DNA from: Owenia fusiformis
Taxonomy: Eukaryota; Annelida; Polychaeta; Sabellida; Oweniidae
Direction: 5' to 3'
DNA length: 64,000 nucleotides
NCBI GenBank assembly: GCA_903813345.2
Contig: CAIIXF020000006.1
Span: 38,961,936-39,025,935, forward strand
The notes beneath the pieces are model-generated. The model did not search any database, was not told where the DNA came from, and saw nothing but the letters and a program-made list of their open reading frames with translations. The translations under genes were made by a program, and so were the position numbers. How positions within the stretch are numbered: position 1 is the first letter of the stretch; each line of letters begins with the position of its first letter. Below are positions 56,301 through 64,000 of the stretch, in pieces.

Positions 56301-59300
56301 TGACGTCATAGAGTCTGAAAAATAGAATCTGTTGACAGCGACCTTTTTTGCTCATTTTTTGGTACCTTCAACTTTTCAGGTGTACATAAAACAAAATATA
56401 CGAGATCAATTTTTAATAAATCATACATGATTATTTTGCTCCTAAACTCTAGTTTATTAATAAATAGTTCATTTTGTTCACAAAAGTATGTGTTTTCTGT
56501 TGTATGTGGAAAAGTGGAGGACGAAAGGTTTTCAAAATTCATTAACATAGGGCTAATTTAAGCCATTCGCCTATTTTCAAGCACAGCAACACGTATATTT
56601 ATTTCACCTAAAATATCAATTGATTCGTGTTTTATGATGCTCCTAACCCATTGTTAATACATATACAATATCAGATTTATTCGCCTTAAATATTTTGAGA
56701 TATAGAGGCAAAATGTGGAGGACGAAAGGATTTCCATAAGTGTTCATTTTTCTCAAAAACGTCACATTCTATCATGTTAAAAGCGAGGATCCTCTGGATT
56801 ATGCCACAAAATGTGTAACAATGCGTGCGCGAGCTTTTTGCGACACGTCATACAAGCATTTCAAAACTTAATGTTAAGTAAAATTAAAGTTCAGTTTAGT
56901 ACCATGGAAACATGTCTGACCTGAGTGTGACTGAAACTATGGGTGTTTTCGTCAAGGGTAGGATGGATATTTAGTTGGAAAAGAGAACGGTGAGTGCAAC
57001 TACTCCAAGGAAACTCTTCTAAATACAAATGTTCTATGAGGATTACAAAATACCAAATGCCTATATTTGTGGCGCTTTAGAAGGCATATCCGAAAGTATT
57101 GCTGCTGTCAACCTGGCCAATAGTGCAGTCATTTATGACAATAAAACCCTTGAATTGCACCATTTTTTGACCAAAGTATCATTATTACATATATTTATGA
57201 AATCCACCGAAGTGGTGTCAAAAAGTGGCCCCAGTGGATAATAACAGGCTTCGAGAATTTTGCATGTTTCCATTGAGCCCCATGTTAATTCATCAATCTT
57301 CAAAAGACCCCCTTCAGAACAGTTCAAGAGCAATAAAGTCAATCTTCCTTGTATGTAACTATGACCCAAATGTCTTTAAAATAAGAAGGTTTACAGGCGA
57401 GATTTTGTCTAGTTCAAAAGATATTGGTGTTTGAATTTGGAAAATTCCCATTGACTGCCATTATGAACTACTCTCAATATGGCTTTACTAAAGGATCATT
57501 TTCTCCAAAAGTCCACAATGGAATTTTCTGATGTTTCAGATTTCTACAGCCAATATATTGACTTTCAAAAAAACAAAACAGGCACATTTCTAAAAATTTC
57601 TAATTTTTAATGTATCTAGTTATTAAGTTGCTCACGAAAACACAATTGAGCCCCATGTTAATTTATCAATCCTCAAAAGATCATCTGCAGAACAGTTCAA
57701 GAGCAATAAAGTCAATCTTACTAGTATGTAACCATAACTTGAATGTCTTCAAAATAAGAAGGGTTACAAGTTGGATTTTATCTAGTTCAAAATATATTGA
57801 CGATTGAATTTTGGGAAATCCCCATTGACCGCCATTATAAACTACTATCAATATGGCTTTACCAAAGTGTCACTTTCTCCAAAAGTTCACAATCGAATTT
57901 TCTGATATTACAGACATCTAAAGCCAATATATTGAGTTTTAAAAAATCAAACTGGCACATTTCTAAAAGTTTTGATTTTTAATATATCTAGCCATTAAGC
58001 TGCACATGAAAACGCCTATTGGCTGCCATTATAAACCGCAGTCAACATGGCTTTACTAATGAAGTGCAATTTTCTCTAAAAGTCCACCATTTCTCTGATA
58101 TTGCAGATTCCTATTTCTATAAATCAGAAAATTTCATAGTGGACTTTTGGAGAAAAGTACACTTTATTCGTAAATCCATGTTTATAGCAGTTTATAATGG
58201 CAGCCAATGTGGACTTTCGGTCAACTTAATGGCTAAATATGTTAAAAATAAGAAAGTTTTAGAATTTTGCCTGTTTGGTTATTTAAAAGTCAATTTATTG
58301 GCTATAGAAATCTGCAATATCAGAAAATTCCATAGTGAACTTTTGGAGAAAATGACACTTTAGTAAAGCCATATTGATAGAAGTTTATAATGGCGGTCAA
58401 TGGGAATTTTCCAAAATTCAAACACCAATGTCTTTGGAACTAAACAAAATCAAGCCTGTAACCTTTCTTATTTTGAAGACATGCAAGATATGTTTACATA
58501 CCAGAAAGATTGACTTTATTGCTCTTGAACTGTTCTGCAGGGGGTCTTTTGAATATTGATAAATTAACATGGGACTCAATGGAGTTTTCGTAAGCAACTT
58601 TATAACTATTTTGGAAATAAGAAATTTTTAAAAATGTGCCTGTTTTGATTTTGGAAAGTCATTATGTTGGGTATAGAAATCTGCAACATCAGAAAATTCC
58701 ATAGTGAAGTTTTGGAGAAAATGGCACTTTATTAGTAAAGCCAAGTTGATAGCTTTTATAATGGCAGCCAATTGAAGTTTTCGTGAGCAACTCAATGGTT
58801 AGATATATAAGAAATAATGAATTATTAGTGCCTGTTTGTTTTTTTAAAAGTCAATATATTGGCTATAAAAATCTGCAATATCAAAAAATTCCATGGTGGA
58901 ATTTTGGAAAAAATGACACTTTAATAGAGAGCAGTTTATAATGGCGGCCAATGGGAATTTTCCAAAATTCAAACACCAATATCTTTGGAACTAGACAAAA
59001 TCCAGCTTGTAACCCTTCTTATTTTGAAGACATTTAAGTCAAGGTTACATACAAGGAAGATTGACTTTATTGTTCTTGAACTCCTCTGCAGGGGGTCTTT
59101 GATAAATTGATTGATAAATTAACATTGAACTCAATGGAAACATGCAAAATTTTCGAGCCCTGTTATTATCCACTGGGATTAACACCACTTCGGTAGATAT
59201 CAAAAATATATGTATTAATGATACTTTGGTCAAAAAATGGTGACGTATATATAGCAAGTGCAATTAAAGTGCTAACTGCCTGCACTACAAGGGAAACTAT

Positions 59301-61377
59301 ATTTTGAAATGCTTGCATTTTTTTTATATTTGTGAATTGAACCATGACCATGAACCGCGCCCTCGTGGTCAGCCCTGCTTTTCCTAGCAGTGACCAACCA
59401 CATACACACGGTCGCAAAGGATAAATCAATGCTTTGATCCCACATCTGACACCAATGCAATTACCCGAACAGATATAACCATCTGAAATTTTGTGCTATA
59501 ACATATATGTACATTTTATTATATTCATAAGTCAGTATGTGCTTGAAGACAAATATTTTGTATTTGTACTAATTTTAGGTAGCAACTAAAGACAATCAGA
59601 ATGAAACCATGCAAGGATGTAATGACCTTATATTTGACTACCATGGTAATCTATGGATTACTGCACCATATGGCCCCATTGCCCCACACAACTTTAAACT
59701 TTCATATTCAGAAAAGGTAATATTCATGACATAAGGTGTACCTCAGAGACGGCGTACAACCAATCTAGAATCACGATGTTGTACTCCATAGACCTACCGG
59801 TTTAGCTACGGGAATATAACTATCTAGGAAGCGGGATGGACATTTCTGTGCATAAAGTATCCGTCTATCACCGCGGTTCAGAACATCCAGCTGTGTCTAT
59901 TCCAGTCTCACACCATATTTTCTTATTTTTCACGCCGCATAGTCACTAGGAAATATATGGAGATTATCCTATATGAGGTTCAGGATATTGGGATTATCCC
60001 GAGGCCGATATAATATATCTAGATATATTAGCCCAGCCGGCGGGGCTGAGATTTTACTAATTATTGTTTCTATAAGATAAATAAAAAATACTCAGCGTGA
60101 AACTATAATACAATATTCAACTACTATGTGCTTAGAGTACCATTTAGGCTTGTGAATAACTAATAGGTCAGTTTTGTCGTTCTTGGAAAGTGGAAACAAA
60201 TGATTTTGTCGCCCGATTAGCTTTGTGGGTTATGCGATTGGTCACCTGACACTGTCCTTCTTCCTTGCTCTTGAAAATATTCAATCATCTTGGGTAAACA
60301 CAATAGATTCCTTCTAAACCAAACATGTTGTCAATACCTCTTGTCAACCCAATGTCGTTTTATTTCATAGAAGGTGAATACCAATGGACATTGTATCTTC
60401 AAGCCAAAGATAGAATTTTTGAAAAAAGCATGCCATACACCTCACAGCAGATAAATTATTGACTGAACTTTCCGTGAATTTTAGATAAGAAATAAATGGT
60501 CTGCATATAATTAATACATGTTCAATTTTTTGGACCACCCTGTATTTATTCTTATGTTTAACAAAATATTCATTGTAACGCGTGGTTGACATGTTGATAT
60601 TAAACAGCTAGTATGCCATTGGGAATATTGTTTTTTATTTCTATTTTCATTCACAAAATTTTAAGAATCCATTTGGGAGTGTGTACTGCTATAATACGAC
60701 AACTAATGGGATTATTAAAGTTGCCACTGGAATCCTATATCCTAATGGTATAACTGTACAACATGATAGCAATGGGACTCCGAAGAAACTAATAGTTGGG
60801 GCGTTTTCCAATATAACCGCACCCCTATGGAGCTTTGATATAGTCGGCCCTTGTCAACTTGAAAACAAGCAAGTTTGGGGAAACCTACCTGGTGAGTCTG
60901 GTGTCTTGAACGCAAAGTCATTTATACGAGAATAATGTATTTGCTGAAAAATATCTAATCCGATGTAGAATTCAATGTACGTTTATCTCAATACATGTTG
61001 TCTTATCTCTTGTCAAAACTTCGTAATGCAATGTCATTATGCTATGGAATTTTCTGATTGTATTATATTGAACTAGCTGTAAAGGTGTGAGTTAACTAGC
61101 ACACTGTTCATTGCTTTTAATTATAGCCAAAAGTAATATAGATGGTATTGATTTTGATGAAAAGGGGAACCTTATAGTCACAGAACATGGTTCTAGTATG
61201 CTGTTCGTCTTCGACCCAAATGGAGGTGCTCCGACTTGTCAATTAAAGTTGCCAACTACGCGTGCGACCAATATACAGTTTAGGCCTAACTCAAATGAGC
61301 TCTACATTACCGGAGATGCATTATTGAAACTACAATGGAAATACAAAGGAATGAAGCAATATTGGGAGATAGCTTAA
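47304..61377 (+). CDS. secreted SMP-30/gluconolactonase-like protein with CX3C-rich N-terminal module (paralogue 2)
   Basis: Eight exons: 47304-47361, 48180-48265, 49441-49573, 49831-49958, 50602-50742, 59579-59716, 60666-60891, 61127-61377. They give 1161 bases (386 aa plus TAA) with the same phases as paralogue 1. Exon 1 is four codons longer (start MKTRSNSLWIF) and exon 6 two codons longer. The four CX3C motifs are kept: CKVKC, CSRIC, CWENC, CIQQC. So are the propeller residues Glu106, Asn197, Asn255 and Asp309, so the gene looks intact. The last two exons are very close to paralogue 1, while exon 6 ends differently (NFKLSYSEK versus NLTESRK). The exon 2 donor is GTAATG, weaker than GTATGT in paralogue 1. 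Intron 5 has grown to 8.8 kb through transposon insertions. Confidence 0.92.
48110..48160 (+). pseudogene. decayed duplicate of exon 2 start in SMP-30-like gene 2
   Basis: An acceptor-like tttatttccag is followed at 48120 by gactagcatcaacatatgga and then ccatgttaag, a copy of the true exon 2 start about 60 bases downstream. It carries a TAA in frame where the real exon has the lysine codon AAA. It arose from a local duplication, and splicing to it would truncate the protein. Confidence 0.75.
48955..49250. repeat. single unit of the 57-59 kb repeat family
   Basis: Words such as agtaaagccatattgacagc, gggattttccaaaattt and acagagggtcttttgaaaa match the units at 58330-58570 in the same orientation. 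It lies in intron 2 of gene 2, outside the main fold-back element. Confidence 0.65.
50075..50250. repeat. diverged arm of the 4843-5667 element family
   Basis: ctctgatttgccccga, a ccattggttt-like variant, and aaaatttggaggtattgg follow the order seen at 5485-5640. In intron 4 of SMP-30-like gene 2. Confidence 0.6.
51219..52486 (+). repeat. 5' LTR of gag-only element
   Basis: 1268 bp. It contains three gcttttagctt(a/t)-type units with acaagcttctt near 52088-52255. Frames of 63 and 75 codons inside recur in the 3' LTR simply because LTRs are copies. Confidence 0.9.
52884..53846 (+). CDS. gag: Gag polyprotein of LTR retrotransposon (320 aa)
   Basis: Structural protein of the retroelement particle. 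Residues 1-35 form a charged helix (LVRENAELVNKLSDAKRR) likely to coil. About 47-215 resembles the retrotransposon gag/capsid domain (DRYDGSGDWLDYKTHFM, then WSYDEMALELSCAVKGDALSV). A single CCHC zinc knuckle, CFNCTQHGHVIAEC (Cys284, Cys287, His292, Cys297), ends the protein. The frame is uninterrupted, so it may still be translated and supply particles. The ATG at 52884 is the first in frame after the leader. An overlapping frame in the -1 register follows. Confidence 0.9.
   Translation: MDLERIIKSKDSEIARLVRENAELVNKLSDAKRRIFRNQSVRPVDRYDGSGDWLDYKTHFMVVSKANGWSYDEMALELSCAVKGDALSVLTDMPGNEREDFESIVHHLEQRFDPASQGDTFLNLLEARRKNPNETLSQLGQDIKRLSNRAYSKWPYELRMDIALNQFYNALEDTDMRKYIKNRNPHDIDEAVGVGLEYESDYGTNDHQKGLESMQAQEDPIIDTQMGQIVQDFKELKNTFCQAMEHLASYTDVKHLPKSNPLSTQNLAAFTYNYPKPHNHRIKCFNCTQHGHVIAECPKPIIEGSSPRNLNQNWRLGNEQ
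53771..54142 (+). pseudogene. residual downstream frame after gag
   Basis: Open in the -1 register relative to gag and overlapping it by at least 76 bases, the arrangement by which gag-pol frameshifting works. The 123 codons show no aspartic protease DTG/DSG core or RT motif. A separate frame at 54141-54225 has LDTGEHL, but the context is too short to call a protease. Probably what remains after a large pol deletion. Confidence 0.45.
54274..55551 (+). repeat. 3' LTR of gag-only element
   Basis: 1278 bp. It differs from the 5' LTR by a dozen or so substitutions plus small indels (tatagcactttgtcataagg versus tatagcacag; shorter C run at 54936). Confidence 0.9.
55939..56850 (-). mobile_element. 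912-bp DNA element, TGACGTGTCGCA termini (copy B, inverted)
   Basis: Reverse-complement copy of 25261-26171, with the same terminal repeats. The internal frame at 56306-56548 (minus) stays open in this copy too. It lies in intron 5 of SMP-30-like gene 2, just past the gag-only element. Confidence 0.78.
57160..59250. mobile_element. 2.1-kb fold-back element with internal ~375-bp repeats
   Basis: The left end (ttttttgaccaaagtatcat, ccagtggataataacagg) reappears inverted at the right (cctgttattatccactggga, atgatactttggtcaaaaaa). Inside are two direct units (about 57270 and 57647, starting attgagccccatgttaatt) and inverted ones from about 58150 to 59130. Open frames between 57029 and 59263 are all shadows of these repeats. 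In intron 5 of SMP-30-like gene 2. Confidence 0.75.
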
Positions 61378-61479
61378 AGTGTAAAAATATGTACTATAAA
61401 ACAAGATTAATGTTGAGCAAATAAGAGTTTTACAGTGCGTTTGTAAATGCAAAATGATGCAATTTGTCAAGGTTTAGAT

Positions 61480-61960
61480 ATACCATATTTGAAAGGTGTA
61501 AGTATCAGGATCTTGGTTGCTTACATAGGTTTACTGTTAACGAAAGTGTCCCATTAAACATTTAATCACTAAGGAGTTAAGTAAGTAAATTGATTTATAT
61601 CATTTCAAACTTCATTTAAAATTATTGTAATAAAATCTTTCTCGGGCCAGGGGTGAATGTATAAGTATAGCTTGAGGGATTTATTTATATACCAGATTTG
61701 AAAGGTGGGAATATCGGGATCTTGGTTGCTTGGGTAGGTTTACTGTTTACAATAGTGTCCCATTAAACATTTAATCACTAAGGAGTTAAGTAAGTAAATT
61801 GATTTATATCATTTCAAACTTCATTTAATATTATTGTAATAAAATCTTTGTCGTGGCCGGAGTAAATGTACGATAAGTATAGTTTGAGGGATTTATTTAT
61901 ATACCAGATTTGAAAGGAGGGAATATCGGGATCTTGGTTGCTAATGAGGTTTACTGATCT
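61480..61960. repeat. tandem ~205-bp repeat, about 2.4 units, 3' of SMP-30-like gene 2
   Basis: Units start near 61482, 61690 and 61901 with ataccagatttgaaaggtgg and include gtgtcccattaaacatttaa and tcactaaggagttaagtaag. Each full unit carries gtaataaaatc, an AATAAA that could serve gene 2, whose own stop lacks a close signal. Confidence 0.75.
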
Positions 61961-62017
61961 AACTAAACAGTGGGCTGGCTCCAGGAAAAGATGGACTGGA
62001 CTCTCGGCCATCTTTTA

Positions 62018-62812
62018 CCCCCCTATCACACTAAACTAGTTCTTACCCGTTCTTGCCAGTCCTACAAAAACGTCGTTAAACGGGCTCAATCTTGCTGTCG
62101 TCGGGAAATATGTCTAAAATAATTCATACACTTCTTCAACACGTCCATCTCATTCGTAGTTCGTTCAGGTCACACCACGTCGGTGTGCAACGTCGTATAA
62201 CGCGTCCCTTAGTCTAGAAGGTCATCATGACCTGATTACAGAACGGTATGGTCGCCATCGAATTTTGAATCATTTCAAAATTCTAAAATCACCTACCAGT
62301 CTGAGAACGTTCATGAAGTTCGTAAATAGTCCTTAGAAAAGTTGCAGCTACGTTCATTCCGTTCGCACACAGTTTAAAACTAGTTTTGAAGAACGCAGTG
62401 GCATCTTGTTTGATGTGATAGCTTTATTTTTGCTAACTCGTTCATAAGCAGTCTTTAATACGTTCTTAATCAGTTTAAACCCGTTTGCAATTAGTTCTAC
62501 CTCGTTCTCAATACGTCATCAGACAGTTCAACTCGTTGTAAAAACGTTTCTAGTAGGATTGAAGAACGACGGTTCCGTTCGTGGTATGTCCAGCTCCTCT
62601 TAGTACGTTGTCACTCGTTCTAATTGTAGAACGTGACGACCACAAGAGCATTTTGAGCATGTTCTAAGTTCTAGAGGACCTACCCGTTCAAGTACGTTTG
62701 ATGAAGTTTGTAAATAGACCCCAAACGGTTCTAAGTACGTCCAGTCCGTTCGTACACAGTTGAAGCCCGTTTTCGAGAACGTAGTGAGAACTAGCTTGGT
62801 GTGATAGTAGGG
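62018..62812. mobile_element. inverted-repeat element with GTTC/GAAC-rich body
   Basis: cctatcacactaaactagtt on the left is mirrored by aactagcttggtgtgatag on the right (62789-62807). The body repeats cgttc, agttc and gaacg words in both directions, with further pairs such as cgttcgcacacagtt (62358) and cgttcgtacacagtt (62748). No coding frame, and no clear target duplication. Confidence 0.65.
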
Positions 62813-64000
62813 TTAGACATTACTTTACAAAATAACTAAAAAGTGGACTTAACCCTCTATACTCCATTATGGGCCACACTTTAAGTTTTCTGTAAGTATT
62901 TTGACTAAAAGATGGCCTCAAGCAATACATATCTAAAATTGAATTTAACCAATCAATATCATTATCCCAGCAAATGAAGTTCGATAGGGATGTCATGAAG
63001 CCCTCCGTTTGTCAAGTCCTTTTCCAAAGCACAATAAAAAAATATGTGGATTTTTAAAATAATTTATTTTCAAATTAAAAAGATGGAATTTAGAAGGTTT
63101 GACCACCGAGGGTCGAGCACAGACACACTTAACATGAGTAGCGGTATGAATATACGGTGTTTATCTGAAATATAGCTTTGTTACATGCAAGAGGAAGGCA
63201 TTTTAGTGTAGATTGGAGAGCAGGGGCGTAGTCAGCTTTCAGTCAGGGGGTTCCGATCGCCAAATTTTATTTCGGTTTCAGTCAAGGGGGTGGCATAATC
63301 GTGGCATAAGCAAGGCAAAACAAAAAAATAATATTTGTTTTGAAAAAAAAAATTAATGCCAAAAAATGTGCTCAAAATTGAGATAGAAGCTTAAAAAGTG
63401 TTTTAAAGCTCTTTTCTTCCACTATCTAATGGTTCTATTTTTTTGGTTATCGAGGGGATGCGACCCATCACATCCCCCCCCCTCTGGCAATGGAGAGTAT
63501 ATCCCCGGCTGCCCTTTCATATGTTTAACAGTCCAGGGTCCATAAATCTTTTTACCAAATAAGTAAAGAGCTACACGATTACACGATTTGTGACGACACG
63601 ATTACACCATATAGTCCTCAAAAATTCTAATTTTCAATGATTATCTATGGATTAACACCCAGGTATTTTAATTTTTCAAACGTTGATTTTCAGTTAACTG
63701 TCGATTTTCCGGTAGATTACTTGTAATCAAAATGATTTTATGGAACGTTCACTAATTTCCTGATACGTATATTTTCACGTTTTTATGAGACATCTCAAAG
63801 ACCCTAGCTGAAGAGATGTCTTGCTGTCACAAACCATTTTCACACAATGTAGTGCTTTTTCATCCACTATGGATCCATCTCGGATCCATAGTCACTAGGT
63901 TAATTTGGTATATGTTCAATTGTGAAAGACAGGGTAGGAGAACTGATGGACAAAGGGCCTCCTGAAAATGGATACAGTAAGGATGTATTACTGAAGAATA
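62813..64000. other. intergenic, no gene recognised
   Basis: AT-rich, with a C run near 63474. 63224-63490 contains aggggcgtagtcagctttca and other G-rich wording that may be part of an unidentified repeat. No open frame with a family signature reaches the right edge. Confidence 0.35.

Noticed and set aside
57029-59460. Several 60-115-codon frames
   Set aside because: All fall in the direct and inverted units of the fold-back element and share no known domain.

Overview
The window is animal nuclear DNA. Genes are split by AT-rich introns with GT/AG borders, there is an extracellular-matrix gene set (laminin gamma, collagen with thrombospondin type-1 repeats), and transposable elements are very dense. 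A marine invertebrate bilaterian fits best; a lophotrochozoan such as a mollusc is a guess, and the sequence does not fix the phylum. No rRNA, CRISPR or bacterial operon was seen.

Genes, left to right. (1) 663-1125, minus: first coding exon of a laminin gamma-1-like chain; the rest lies off the left edge. (2) 6150-12277, minus: a three-exon gene whose splice phases join into a 609-aa secreted protein, with signal peptide, coiled coil, about 385 residues of collagen triplets and two TSP type-1 repeats. (3) 26606-35473 and (4) 47304-61377, both plus: two tandem eight-exon paralogues (380 and 386 aa). Each encodes a signal peptide, a cysteine-rich module with two pairs of CX3C motifs, and an SMP-30/regucalcin/gluconolactonase-like beta-propeller. 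Every splice junction and reading phase could be followed in both copies, and the metal-site residues of the family are present.

Mobile DNA makes up much of the rest. 14638-24838 is a tandem LTR-internal-LTR-internal-LTR array between single CATG target duplications. Its middle LTR is visibly a recombinant of the two outer LTRs. 39194-44491 is a non-coding LTR element with nearly identical LTRs and a tRNA-Leu primer site. 51219-55551 is a gag-only LTR element inside intron 5 of the second SMP-30 gene. There are LINE remnants (36855-37340, 45000-47056), tRNA-derived SINE-like pieces (27330-27610, 29250-29395), and at least ten inverted-repeat elements, several with clear target duplications (2438, 5268, 7647, 9694, 29737 and others) and some nested.

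The best candidate for something little described is the tandem CX3C-module plus SMP-30 gene pair. The best structural observation is the recombinant tandem LTR array, with two related indels that separate its copies. No new multi-gene system was found. All gene models are read from sequence alone, without transcripts or database searches.
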